A stretch of 64,000 nucleotides of DNA from Heloderma charlesbogerti (lineage: Eukaryota > Chordata > Lepidosauria > Squamata > Helodermatidae), in the NCBI GenBank assembly GCA_026122225.1, contig JANEZZ010002656.1:124001-188000 (forward strand), written 5' to 3'. Below, piece after piece: positions 32,184 through 42,136 of the stretch. The notes beneath the pieces are model-generated. The model searched no databases. It was not told the DNA's origin and worked only from the letters and a program-made list of their open reading frames with translations. How positions within the stretch are numbered: the first letter of the stretch is position 1; every line of letters begins with the position of its first letter. The position numbers were made by a program, and so were the translations under genes.

Positions 32184-33452
32184 CACACAGTCTTACCTGG
32201 AATAAGATAGCTTTCTATGAAATACCCCACACAGCGAAAATTTCCTCTGTTTGAGCAAGAGGTGGCCTCTATCAAGGTGAGTGAAACTCATATGAATCCA
32301 TTGTCCCAATGCGCACAGGGATGGTGAAGGGCAAGGAATTATTTTTTCATATTGGGACAGCTCTTGAAGGAAACTTTCAGTGATCTTTACAAGCAGACCA
32401 CATACCTAGTATAATCTTGTCAGGGTTCCCCTTATGACTTGGACCTCTTGCCTCCTTATGATCTCTTGCTGCCTTAATAGTCCCACCTTCCTTCTTTTAC
32501 CTTCTCCTCTCTCACTCTCTTTATATTCCGTCCTCCCTCAAAACTGAAAGTACTGCTTCAAACCTGAAGAAATGAAACTGAACTGGGGAAATGAAAATGG
32601 AACTTAACCGGGGAAATGAAACTACTCCTCTGACAGATACTCCCTCCCAACAAAAACTCCAGGCTCCCCCACCCCCCGCTGCATCTGTAGGCCTCAAACC
32701 TTCATAAATTTGTACAGTAGCCAGGGTCTTAAATATGGGCCTAATTCTAGAGAGGTTGGTGGCAACACCATTGCTCCTATTAAGCCATAGAACAACTGGC
32801 TGTAGCTTAGTGAGAAAGCTGTGTGTGAGAGAGAGAGAGAAAGAGAGAGACTGAGAGAGAGAGAGAGAGAGAGAGAGAATCCCCAGAATGAACATCAGCC
32901 TATGGTTCCAGGTGTGGGTTGAGTTTCTTTCTCCTCATCCCAAGCCCGTTGGAGTCTACATCACTGACAGTGAGAGCAACTATCATAGAATCCATCATGA
33001 CTAATGAGTGGCAGCTCATTCCATCTGCTTCATTCCTTCCTGAAATTGCACTGAGCACCTGCTAAGTTGTGATGGGAATAACGTTCAATGTAATTCAAAT
33101 TTAAGGGAAATCAAATCATAGCCAACTCATGGTCATATGTCAATTATTTTTCATCCAATCTGAGGTTCTAATTGAAAGATCAGTTCAGGGACTAATTACA
33201 AAACATATTTGCAATGATTAACCACTTTGTCATTTGTCAAAGAGAAAGAGAGGGGAAAAAGTCAGAAAAGACACATGGAGCTTCTACTGTAGTATCACTA
33301 GGAAAAGAAAGGCACTGCCTAATGTTACTTTATTCAAAGTCTGATTAACTGATTTGCTAAGCTCCAGCAATATAGGTGATCAGCCATGAGTCTTGGCAGT
33401 GCACTGACAGACTTGTACACATTTACCTATGCATGAGAAAAACCCACTGGAG
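32184..33452. other. No gene; includes GA microsatellite
   Basis: A (GA)n tract lies at 32826-32879. A short duplicated phrase GAACTGGGGAAATGAAA / TAACCGGGGAAATGAAA occurs at 32580-32630. No coding signature. Confidence 0.45.
32826..32879. repeat. (GA)n microsatellite
   Basis: An almost pure GA run with one AAAG and one CTGA interruption. Confidence 0.93.
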
Positions 33453-34443
33453 TAGAGATGTCAGAGAATTTCGCCACGAATCTCGGGGAGGCCGAATGCC
33501 AGCGCATTTGGCCCCACGAAATTGGTGGCAAAATGGTCTGCCCCCCCGCCCCCTTTGGGATGGGACTTACCTTGAGCGAATTCTCGTGGCGGCGGCGGCT
33601 CCGGCGGCGGTGCGGCGGCGGTGCGGCGGCCGCGTCCGCGGTGGCTGCGGCGGCCGGTCTTCCGACCGGCTGCTGCCGCTGCCATTTCCAGTAAAACAAA
33701 AAACAAAAACAATAGGCTACATAAATATTTACGTAGCCTATCATGGCTAGATTTTTAAAAAATACTGTGATAGGCTACATAAATGTTTACGTAGCCTATC
33801 ATGGCTGAGTAAAAAACAAAACAAAACCACGCGTATGCAAATGGCGCTCCCCATGGGCGCCACCATTTGCATTCCTTATTTTGGCACATCTAGTCTATGT
33901 AAACATACACTAAATATTTACGTAGGCTATCACGGCAAAAAAAAAAAAACAGCGAATGCAAATGGCGGCGGCTACGGCCACCGTCATTTGCGTTCCCCTT
34001 TTTTTTTGCCATTTTAGCTTCTTTTTTTTGCCGTAATAGCCTACATAAATATTTACATAGGCTAAAACGGCAAAAAAAGGGAACACAAATGGCGGCCGCC
34101 GTAGCCGCCGCCATTTGCGTTCCCTTAGTTAAGCCATGACAGGCTACGTAAATACTTACGTAGCCTATCATGGCTTCTGCAGGGATGCAAATGGTGTCCC
34201 TGCGTTAGCTGTGATAGGCTACGTAAGTATTTACGTAGTCTATCATGGCTATATGGAAGAAGTGAATGGCGGCCACAGTCGTGGCCGCCATTCGCAAGTC
34301 AGCGCGGACGGCAGCAGGTAGGTGCTCCGTTCCAGGCCCATTTCATGGGGGGGCGGGGGGGCTTTGTTCCGCCATGGATTTCGGGGGAATGCACTGGCAT
34401 TCGGCCTCACCGAGAGCCGTGGCAGAATTCTCTGACATCCCTA
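33453..34443. mobile_element. Family-1 foldback copy (A1 at both ends), perfect TSD
   Basis: The tips are TAGAGATGTCAGAGAATTTC and GAATTCTCTGACATCCCTA. The 8-mer cactggag is exact on both sides (33445-33452 and 34444-34451), so a copy with two A ends transposed as a unit. The left half has a GCGGCGGC-rich block and the right half the GGCGGCCACAGTCGTGGCCG hairpin. Palindromes are centred near 33731, 33787, 33920, 34050, 34155 and 34228. Outward donors lie near 33567 (minus) and 34315 (plus, GCAGGTAGGTGC). Confidence 0.94.
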
Positions 34444-34670
34444 CACTGGAGGAATTTCATTTCTCAGCATTGTACATGGCTTCTTGCTGTAATTGCACTA
34501 TGCCATGGCTTTTCATGTTTTAACATGTGAGAATGAAGACAGATACCTTGTCCCGCACCTGGCTTACCTAGCCATGGGGAGGACATTGTGTGTGTTGGGG
34601 GGAAGGGAAGCATGATGGCTCCTGTTTGCATGTGTTAGCATACAGCAGGCATCAACTGAGGGCTGATGAG
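34444..34670. other. Unassigned
   Basis: No recognised feature. Confidence 0.4.
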
Positions 34671-35047
34671 TAGGGACGGACAGACTCAACAACGCCCACC
34701 TTCCTTAGGTGTTCACCGAGTCACAGCCACTGCCTGCCACTGCTTGCAGAGCTGTGCGAGCTTCCAAACAGCCCCATGAAATTGAGCACCTGAGCGGGGT
34801 TGCCCACACTTGTAGCAAGCCACCATTGTGCGCAAAAATGGTGGCTCTGGAACCACGTATTTTTAATGTTGCATAACTGGTGGCCATAAAGGCACTATTT
34901 ATCCAACATTAAAAATATGGAAGTTCTGCAGCCGCCATTGTTATGCGCAGTGGTGGCCATCAGAGTCCCTATTTGGGAGAACAAGGTGTAAAGGGCAACT
35001 CTAGTCTCTGCCACCTTGCAAGGCTTACCAGGTGGGATGGGCAGGAG
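34671..35047. mobile_element. Family-2 hAT-like element, right end missing
   Basis: The left tip is TAGGGACGGACAGACTCAAC. An internal inverted repeat (GTATTTTTAATGTTG / CAACATTAAAAATA around 34857-34917) and CCATTGTGCGCAAAAATGGT are as in other family-2 copies. It ends where a family-1 tip starts at 35048. Confidence 0.65.
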
Positions 35048-35259
35048 TAGGGATGCTGGAGAATTTCTCCCCAAATCTTTGGGAGGCCGAGCGCCGACAC
35101 ATTCGGCCCCCCGAAGTTGGTTGGGAAATTCTCCGCCGGCCCCCCGCCCCCCCGGATTGGGACTTACCTTCGGCGAATGTCCCTCTCGGTGGCAGGTCCC
35201 GGCGGCGGTTCGTTGCGGGCGGGGGCGGTCTCCTGACCGGCTGCCGCAGCTACCATTGC
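35048..35259. mobile_element. Family-1 left end (A2) cut by the Gypsy LTR
   Basis: It starts TAGGGATGCTGGAGAATTTC with the A2 hairpin (GGAGGCCGAGCGCC...CATTCGGCCCC) and a minus-strand donor near 35162. At 35259 the sequence, which elsewhere continues CCATTCCAATCAAAG, is broken by TGTCAAGGGCTCC, the end of the Gypsy LTR. Confidence 0.78.
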
Positions 35260-35484
35260 TGTCAAGGGCTCCTTGGACAGCTCTCTCAGTGTAATCCAGT
35301 AGCCAAGACCAGACACAGACAAAGGGATTCTTTTCAAATCTTTATTCTTCTTTTACAACTTAATAACTCTACCAGTAGCAACTAGATCTGAGCAGCAGCA
35401 TCCCTATGCCCTAAGTTGGAACAGTTGGTCCCCGTTTGAAAGGCAATTACTGGCAGACCCCTGAATATAAGGACTAGGGAGAAT
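35260..35484 (-). repeat. Gypsy 3' LTR (about 225 bp)
   Basis: The low-coordinate edge starts TGTCAAGGG, which on the element strand is an LTR ending CCCTTGACA. An AATAAA signal (minus strand) lies at 35341-35346. The other edge abuts the family-1 element at 35485; its exact first base cannot be fixed. No second LTR is seen in the window. Confidence 0.65.
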
Positions 35485-36041
35485 TAGGGATGGGGGAGAA
35501 TTTCTCCCCGAAACTTCGGGGGGCCGAGTGCCAACGTATTCGGCCCCCCGAAGTAGTTTCGGGGAGAAATTCTCTGCCCCCCGCCCCCGCCCCAGGATGG
35601 GACTTACCTTTCCCGAATGTCGCTCCCGGTGGCGGGTCGCAGAGGCAGTTTGGCAGTTTGGCAGGGCTTCGAAAGGGGCAGGGGCGGCAGCCGGTCTTTT
35701 GACCAACACGCCCCCGTGATAGGCTACATGACGATTAACGTAGCCTATCACGGCTAGATTTGCAAAGTCAGCCGTGATAGGCTATGTAAATTGACACGTA
35801 GCCTATCACGGGGGCATTTTTTTTTAACTTTTTATTTCGCGGCCGGGCGAGGCGAAGCGCCTTCTCCCCGGCCTGAATTTCGGCCGGGCGAGGCGGGAAG
35901 CCTCCCCCCCGGCCTGAATTTTGGCCGGGCGAGGAGGGAAGCCTCCCCCCCTGGCCTGAACTTCGGGGGGAGCAGCAAAGCACCTCCCCCCCACCACGAA
36001 GCAAGCTGCGAGACCAGGTAAGTGACTTTCATGCAACCCTA
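35485..36041. mobile_element. Family-1 hAT-like element (A2 left, B2 right), perfect TSD in Gypsy
   Basis: The tips are TAGGGATGGGGGAGAATTTC and CTTTCATGCAACCCTA. The 8-mer gggagaat is exact at 35477-35484 and 36042-36049. Two palindromes lie near 35740 and 35790. The right part has three GGCGAGGCGGGAAGCCTCC-type tandem units. Outward donors lie near 35606 (minus) and 36017 (plus, CCAGGTAAGTGAC). Confidence 0.93.
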
Positions 36042-36049
36042 GGGAGAAT

Positions 36050-36066
36050 CCCTCCCCTTTTCCCTT
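36050..36066 (-). promoter_or_regulatory. Gypsy polypurine tract
   Basis: On the minus strand it reads AAGGGAAAAGGGGAGGG, the expected plus-strand primer next to the 3' LTR. It lies directly against the target duplication of the inserted hAT-like element. Confidence 0.6.
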
Positions 36067-36597
36067 GGATCCTCTGGGCACAACCATTCTTTGAGCGCGA
36101 ACCCTTTGGCGCCACTCTCTGCATCTGCACCACGCACCCACCCAGTCTGCTATCTCTGCTGAGACACTCCCTGGACTGCTTTCTAAACTAGGAATGTGGG
36201 TAGGAGGAATCTCTGTCAGCTGTTGGTCCTGGGAAAAAGGAGCGCGCTCCTCTCCCGAAGGAGCGACTGCTCTTCCTCAGCAGCAGAACTACTCTGGGAA
36301 TCTATGGGCTCAGTGTCCACTCTGACATCATCCCCGCTCCCATGAGGCCCTCCCTCCTGCTCCTCCCCTGGGGCCCCGGGCTTGTAGGGGTACAGCTGGT
36401 GGAAGGGCCTCAGCAGCAACGGAGCATGCACATTTTTCGCGGGATCCCAGGATTGCTCATCAGGCCTGTCCCTAGAATGAGGCACTGCAGCTGCCGCCAG
36501 GCCCTGAGGGGGAAGAATCATAATGCGGGGGGGAAGTCTCCTCACTCTCTGGCTGGAGTTCAGGCTTATGCGAAAGAGCATCCACTTGGAGGTTTTC

Positions 36598-37239
36598 TCA
36601 GGCCTTCACATGGCAAATCTTAAGGTGGAACCGAGAAAAAAAAAGCAACCATCTAATCTGCCACTGGTTTAAGGTACGGGCTGTCTGAAGATGTTTGAGG
36701 TTGTGGTGGTTGGTTCTAACTTCGACTGGCTGTTGTGCCCCCTCCAGGAGATGACGCCAGGTCTCCAAAGCAGACTTGATGGCCAACAGTTCCTTCTCCC
36801 AGATGGTATAATTCCTCTCAGACATGGTCAGTTTCCGGGAGTGGTAGGCGCAGGGTTGCAGCCCGCTGCCCTCCCAATGAGGCTGAAAGAGCACCGCCCC
36901 CACCGCGAAGTCAGAGGCATCAGTTTGCACTACAAAAGGCTTCGTCGGGTCAGGATGTAACAGGATCGGCTCAGAACTGAAAAGCCTCTTAAGTTCATCG
37001 AAAGCCTGTTGGGCTGATACTGTCCAATGAAAAGGAGATTTCTTGCCCTTACGGAGGTCCATGAGAGGAGAAGTGAGCTGAGCAAAACTGGGCAGGAACT
37101 TTCTGTAAAAATTAGCAAACCCCAGAAAACATTGTAAGTCCTTCTTGGTGGACGGAGCCTGCCAGGAGAGGACAGCCTGGACCTTTGCAGGATCCATCCT
37201 GATACCTTCAGGCAAAATAATGTAGCCAAGAAAGTCCAA
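36598..37239 (-). pseudogene. Gypsy RT connection and RNase H remnant
   Basis: A 213-codon minus-strand frame begins after the frameshift that ends the upstream frame. It has the post-RT motif DFLGYIILPEGIRMDPAKV and FLGFANFYRKFLPSFA typical of Ty3/Gypsy, then RNase H with VVQTDASDFAVGAVLFQ (first catalytic Asp), YHSRKLTMSERNYTIWEKE (catalytic Glu region) and NHHNLKHL, where related elements have TDHxNL. The change of that Asp to Asn removes an RNase H catalytic residue. The function in an intact element is digestion of the RNA template. Confidence 0.88.
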
Positions 37240-37244
37240 AGAGG

Positions 37245-38489
37245 TTAGGTCAAATGCACATTTCTCCAGCTTGGCATAAAGATGGTTCTCGCGGAGGCGC
37301 TGGAGTATGGCAGAGACATGGCATTTATCCTCAGAAATTCCTCAGAGGAGTCCTCAGAAAATATAAGTAAATCATTGAGATACACAATGAGGAAAGTGTC
37401 CAAATAGTCCCTGAAGATGGCATTCATAAAACGCGAAAAAGTGGGAGGGGCGCAGGCTAACCCAAAAGGCATTACTAGGTATTCATACGCTCTGTACCGG
37501 GTCCCAAAGCAGGTCTTCCACTCATCCCCCTCCCGGATGCGAATGAGATTATATGCATTACGCAGGTCCAAGTTTGTGAAAATCTTGGCTCGCCCCAGGC
37601 ACTCCAGCATCTCTGGTATGAGGGGTAGGGGGTACTTGTCAGGGATGGAGATGGAATTTTGGTTTCTGAAATCATGCACCGGCCTGAGTTCTCCAGATCT
37701 CTCGGCCACAAAGAAGGTAGGGGCGCAGGCGGAGGAGGAGGAGGGGCGAATGAAACCGCGTTTGAGGTTTGTGTCCAAAAACTCCGGCAGAGCTCGAAGT
37801 TCCAGCTCCGACATCGGATACAGCTGGACAGCGGGGATGGTCGCCCCCAGAATGAGGTTAATGGCACAGTCAAAAGGGCGGTGGGGGGGAAGCCGGTCAG
37901 CCTCTTTCTTGTCAAACACATCCCGGAAAGCTGCATACTTCTCTGGGAGGATGACGGTCGCTGAAGGACTGCCAGAAGCAGACAAGGAGGGAGAGGAAAG
38001 GGTTAAGGCCTGGGCTGGGACTGGCGTCTCCTCTGGGAGGCAATGCTGCCGGCAGTAGGGAGACGCAAACTCCACTTGCTGAAGTCCCCAAGAAATCTGA
38101 GGGTTGTGCTTAGAGAGCCAGGAAATCCCCAGCACGATTGGGCATAAGGGAACCTTGGCTAAGTGAAACTGAATCTGCTCAACGTGGGACTGGGTGCGCA
38201 TAGCGAGCGGAACTGTCATCCGGGTCACCGTGCCCGAAGAGAGAGGACACCCATCAATGGTCTCCACTGCCAAGGGTGCAGGAAGGGGCAGGGTAGGAAT
38301 CTTGTGTAAAAGGGCTAAGGACTCATCCATGGAACTGGTCGTCGCCCCCGAGTCCACTAAAGCCAGGGCCTCACCCCCCCCACTGAGAGGAGCGGAGGTG
38401 AACATGAAACAGCAGATGGGAGGGTGGGGGGGTTGGGGAAAGCACCCACCCAGTGGGGAACTGACCCCCACCACTGAGGCCCCCAACAA
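37245..38489 (-). pseudogene. Gypsy protease and reverse transcriptase remnant
   Basis: A 414-codon minus-strand frame. The aspartic protease motif LALVDSGATTS is near residue 46. RT blocks follow from about residue 225: YPMSELELRALPEFLD, RGFIRPSSS, LRPVHDFRNQN, KIFTNLDLRNAYNLIRI (catalytic Asp intact), MPFGLACAPPTFSRFMN. The YxDD box reads YLNDLLIFS: the first Asp is Asn, which should abolish polymerisation. After SEDSSEEFL the frame shifts and reads nonsense. Start codon choice is arbitrary since protease is normally made by processing of a gag-pol product. Confidence 0.9.
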
Positions 38490-38911
38490 GCCTGGGGGGC
38501 AGCCTAGTCAGGCCTGGGGATGAGGAGGAGGGGGAAGGAGAGGACGAGGAGGGGGAGGCAGCAGAGCAGTGGATGTCCCTCGGCAGGTCTTGGCGAAATG
38601 CCCCAGCTTTCCACATCGAAAACATCAGCGCTCAGCATGGCGGCGCTTAAACTCCTCTGGTGGCAGCGAGGCTCAAGTAGCTCCCAGCTATATCGGGGTC
38701 TCCTCTGCCCCCAGCGTCGGAGCGGGGGGTGGGGGAGGAGGCTGGAAATGTGGGGGAATGGGAGGAGGGAAGTACCGGCCCCTGGCTCCCCACTGGGTCT
38801 GCCGGCGCCCCTCCAGTCGACTATCTATCTGAAGGCAGGTGTGGATGAGCTCCTCCAAAGTAGGCGGGCTGGGCGTGCATGCCAACTCATCCAAAATCTC
38901 GTTGTTCAAAC
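38490..38911 (-). pseudogene. Gypsy gag C-terminal remnant with CCHC zinc knuckle
   Basis: A minus-strand frame contains a complete C-x2-C-x4-H-x4-C knuckle (38583-38624) of the nucleocapsid type, but an in-frame TGA stands directly before it (38625-38627), in a CpG-rich context suggesting CGA to TGA decay. Upstream, another frame (38688-38909) has SPPTLEELIHTCLQIDSRLE and proline runs, like gag C-termini of this group. The N-terminal capsid part is missing. Confidence 0.72.
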
Positions 38912-39502
38912 TAGGGATACACGGAAGTCACTTACCTGGTCTCGCAGCCTGCTTCGCGGTGGGGGTGAGGCGCTTCACTGCTCCCTCCAAAGTTCAGGCC
39001 GGGGGGGGAGGGTTCCCGCCTCGCCTGGCCGAAATTCGCCTGGCCGAAATACGTAAAGATTTACGTAGACTACAGCGACCAAATAAGGAACGTGAATGGC
39101 GGCTCCCTATGGAGGCCGCCATTATCCGTACATGCTTTTTTTTTTTTTTTAAGTCACCCGTGATAGGCTACGTGATGATTAACGTAGCCTATCACGGCTG
39201 ACTTTGCAAATCTAGCCGTGATAGGCTATGTTAATCATCACGTAGCCTATCACGGGGGCGTTTTTGTTTGTTTTTCTTTGATTGGAATGGCGGCAGCGGC
39301 AGCCGGTCGAAAGACCGGCTGCCGCTCCCGCCCCGGACGAACACCCACCGAACCGCCGGCCGGACCCGCCGCCGGGAGGGACATTCGGCAAAGGTAAGTC
39401 CCGTCCCGGGGGGGGCGGGGGGGCGGAGAATTTCTCCCTGAAACTTGTTCGGGGGGCCGAACACGTTGGCGCTCGGCCCCCTGTAGTTTTGGGGAGAAAT
39501 TG
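38912..39502. mobile_element. Family-1 hAT-like element (B2 left, A2 right), right tip lost
   Basis: The left tip is TAGGGATACACGGAAGTCAC. The right side has the A2 hairpin and GGGGAGAAATT but stops before the CTCTGCCATCCCTA tip, running into GTCAATAGTTTTTGCC. It is internally deleted: the left B2 end jumps at about 39055 into a palindrome arm. Remaining palindromes are near 39182 and 39232. Outward donors lie near 38930 (minus) and 39393 (plus, AAAGGTAAGTCCC). Confidence 0.83.
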
Positions 39503-39635
39503 TCAATAGTTTTTGCCTAGCCAGTGGTGGAACAACTTTGTTCATCAGTTTCTGTCCTTTGCTTTCTGGACCTTGCTTTGTGATTGACCTTTTGTGCTAC
39601 TGACCCTTGGACTCCTGATTGACTCTGCTTCTGGA
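39503..39635. other. Unassigned, possibly part of an LTR-like repeat
   Basis: GGACCTTGCTTTGTGATTG... and, beyond the SINE, CTTTGACCTTGGCTTGTATC have the GACC/TTGG-rich phrasing seen in some LTRs. No pair of LTRs was found. Confidence 0.3.
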
Positions 39636-39636
39636 T

Positions 39637-39679
<43 letters not shown>

Positions 39680-39900
39680 TTACATTTATATCCAGCCTTT
39701 TTTCCTCCTTAAGGAACCCAAGGCAGCATACATAATCCCCCCCTCCATTTTATCCTCACAACAATCACAACCCTGTGAGGTAGGTTGGGCTGAGAGAGTC
39801 AGTGACTGGCCCAAAGTCACCCATGGCTGAATACAGACTAGAACCCGGATCTCCCAACTCCCAGCCCATCCAACACTCCAACCACTACACCACACTGACT
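39636..39900 (-). mobile_element. tRNA-derived SINE with L2-like tail, minus strand
   Basis: On the minus strand it has a tRNA-like head (AGTGTGGTGTAGTGGTTGGA and the B-box-like GGGTTCTAGTC), a middle with CCTACCTCACAGGG, and a 3' end GGATATAAATG plus (ATAA)n. Likely target duplication: GACTCTGCTTCTGG on the left and GACTCTACTGG on the right. The tail resembles the L2-like LINE end at 61478, the expected partner in reverse transcription. Confidence 0.83.
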
Positions 39901-40151
39901 CTACTGGTATATGGTAACTTACTGCAAAACTGTGCTTTGACCTTGGCTTGTATCTGGACCACTCCTGCCTTTTCCTGATATCCTACTGGACTTGAAATTT
40001 GTGTATGACTACTTGCCTGCTGTGTTGCCTTGCCTTATGGATTGCCCCATAATTTGCTCCAACACCAAATCTTATTCAGCCATAGCAGGACACAGACAAA
40101 AGCAAATAATGATTGGCTTTTATATTCTCCATGGGAGTGAAGCCATGCTTC
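39901..40151. other. Unassigned
   Basis: No recognised feature. Confidence 0.35.
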
Positions 40152-40236
40152 TTAATCTCCAGCCATCAGTTGTCAGGGATGATGGGATGTGTAGTCCAAC
40201 AATATCTGCAGGGATGACGGTTCCCCATCCCTGCTT
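40152..40236. mobile_element. Foldback MITE, partial
   Basis: CAGGGATGATGGGATGTGTA, GTCCAACAATATCTGCAGGG and GGTTCCCCATCCCTGC match the right half of the copy at 45246-45383. Confidence 0.6.
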
Positions 40237-40469
40237 TTGCCATTGGGGCAACTTTTGCCCAAGATCCTTATACACTAACATATTTAAGTGTGTGTAAAGC
40301 TTCCCCTATGCCATCTAAAAGTCCATTACAAACTGCAAAGGATTTTTTTAATTATTATTTTGCCTTAACCTTCTCTTTCTCTGTGCCCTGATCTTTAAAT
40401 GTTGATCATCCAGGCAGATGAACTTGAAACCATTGTGATATTTCCATTGCACCTAATATATGTGATTCC
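40237..40469. other. Unassigned
   Basis: No recognised feature. Confidence 0.4.
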
Positions 40470-41133
40470 TAGGAATGGTGGAGAATTTCTCCCCGAAACT
40501 TCGGGGGGCTGAGCGCCAACGTGTTCAGCCCCCTGAACACGTTTTGGGGAGAAATTCTCCACACACCCCCGCACCCCGCACCCCCCCGGGACGGGACGTA
40601 CCTTTGCCGAATGTACCTCCCAGCGGCGGGTCCGGCCGGCGGGTCGGCGGGTGTTCGTCCGGGGCGGGAGCGGCAGCCGGTCTTTCGACCGGCTGCCGCC
40701 GCTGTCATTGCAATAAAAGAAAAAAAAAACAAAAACACCCCCGTGATAGGCTATGTGACAATTAACGTAGCCTATCACGGCTAGATCTGCAAAGTCAGCC
40801 GTGATAGGCTACGTGACAATTAACGTAGCCTATCACAGCTGACTTTGCAGATCTAGCCATGATAGGCTACGTTAATCGTCACGTAGCCTATCACAGGGGC
40901 GTGTTTTTTTAAAAAAAAAACTTTTTAGTTCGCGGCCGGGCGAGGCGAGGCGCCTCCTCCCCGGCCTGAATTTCGGCCGGGCGAGGCGGGAAGCCTCCCC
41001 CCCAGCCTGAATTTCGGCCGGGCGAGGCAGGAAGCCTCCCCCTCAGCCTGAACTTCACGGGTGGAGCAGCGAAGCACCTACCTCCCACCGTGAAAAGCTT
41101 CGAGGACAGGTAAGTGACTTTCGTCCATCCCTA
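40470..41133. mobile_element. Family-1 hAT-like element (A2 left, B2 right), perfect TSD
   Basis: The tips are TAGGAATGGTGGAGAATTTC and TTTCGTCCATCCCTA. The 8-mer gtgattcc is exact at 40462-40469 and 41134-41141. The palindromes at about 40742-40782, 40800-40838 and 40858-40897 stand in a row. The right end has three GGCGAGGCGGGAAGCC-type units. Outward donors lie near 40597 (minus, with one change: ACGTACCT) and 41108 (plus, GACAGGTAAGTGAC). Confidence 0.94.
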
Positions 41134-41375
41134 GTGATTCCCTGCCTTTATGTTGGAATACATTTATATGAGTTACATGCATCAGTTAATCGTAATCTGA
41201 ATGGATTGCAGAATGGCCCTCGGAATTTCTGGGTTGATATACAGAAATGATGGAATTGCACTACTTAACCTACAGCAAGCATTACCATGTTCATGAACTG
41301 AAGTATGCCAACTTTTTAAAATGCTTTAGGGGAACTGGAAATCTTGCTGATAAAAGCTGTGAAAAATCAGTTAAC
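41134..41375. other. Unassigned
   Basis: No recognised feature. Confidence 0.4.
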
Positions 41376-41700
41376 TAGGGATGGGCAAACAATGTTCAAG
41401 ATGGCTAGGATTCTCCAAATGTCATCTTGCCGCTTGTCTTGTGCCCTATTCCTGTTTGTGTTTGTGATCTCTGCATGCTCTGCGTGAATGAGAAAATTGC
41501 ACAAATTGAGCAGCAATCAAATATGAAATTTGTGCAAATTCCCTAATATGAGTAACTTTCCTCTATAGACTAAAGCAGGGCTTTCAGTCTGTAGAAGGAA
41601 ATTCCTGCACAATTGAACTGGGAAAGTTGTGGAAATCGAATGGAAGCACACGTCCAGTAATTTGCAAACACTTTCGGCTGATGTGTGCTTGCACTCGAGG
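41376..41700. mobile_element. Family-4 hAT-like element, right side replaced
   Basis: The left tip TAGGGATGGGCAAACAATGT, then AGGATTCTCCAAATGTCATC and CCTGTTTGTGTTTGTGATC, matches the inverse of the element ending at 47372. It breaks at about 41700 into family-1 sequence. Confidence 0.68.
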
Positions 41701-42136
41701 CGTCAAACAGGGCTATTTGCGTTGCCCTTATTTTCGCCGTAGTCTACGTAAATCTTTATGTAGACTACCCCTGCCCAAACAAGGAACGCAAATGGCGGTG
41801 CCCATGGGCGCCGCAATTTGCATACGTGCTTTATTTTTTTTCCAAAGTCACCCGTGATAGGCTACGTAACGATTTACCTAGCCTATCACAGCTGACTTTG
41901 AAAATCTAGCCATGATAGGCTACATAAATCGTTACGTAGCCTATCATGTGTTTTTTTTTTCAATTTACTTTTTTATTTCGTGGCCGGGGAGACGGGGCAC
42001 TCCCCACTGGCCTGAATTTCGGCGGCGAGGGATGGGGCGCCCCCCCCACCAAGAACTTCGGGGGGAGAACCGAAGCGCCTCCCCCCCACCGCGAAGCAAG
42101 CTGCGGGACCAGGTAAGGGACTTTCATCCATCCTTA
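41701..42136. mobile_element. Family-1 right part (B2 end), left truncated
   Basis: It begins inside a palindrome arm (CTATTTGCGTTGCCCTTAT) and runs through palindromes near 41752, 41873 and 41932 to the right tip TTTCATCCATCCTTA. A plus-strand donor CCAGGTAAGGGA lies near 42111. The junction with family-4 sequence suggests a deletion or recombination. Confidence 0.8.

Larger units (their letters stand above)
35260..38911 (-). mobile_element. Ty3/Gypsy retrotransposon, minus strand, degenerate
   Basis: Minus-strand order: gag C-terminus with a CCHC knuckle (38583-38624), protease, reverse transcriptase, RNase H (to 36598), a Pro/Gln/Glu-rich remnant (36216-36581), a polypurine tract (36050-36066) and a short LTR (35260-35484). 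The integrase region is absent, and gag before about 38909 is cut off by the element at 38912. A family-1 element (35485-36041) separates the LTR from the polypurine tract. The element is inert: integrase lost, frameshift in the polymerase region and a changed RT catalytic residue. Confidence 0.88.

Noticed and set aside
37417..38058. A 213-codon plus-strand frame opposite the Gypsy polymerase
   Set aside because: It is the antisense shadow of the RT region, Arg/Ser rich, with no domain of its own.
36598..38489. A long open frame suggesting a functional host or viral polymerase gene
   Set aside because: It is Ty3/Gypsy protease-RT-RNase H with a frameshift, a changed catalytic residue and no integrase.
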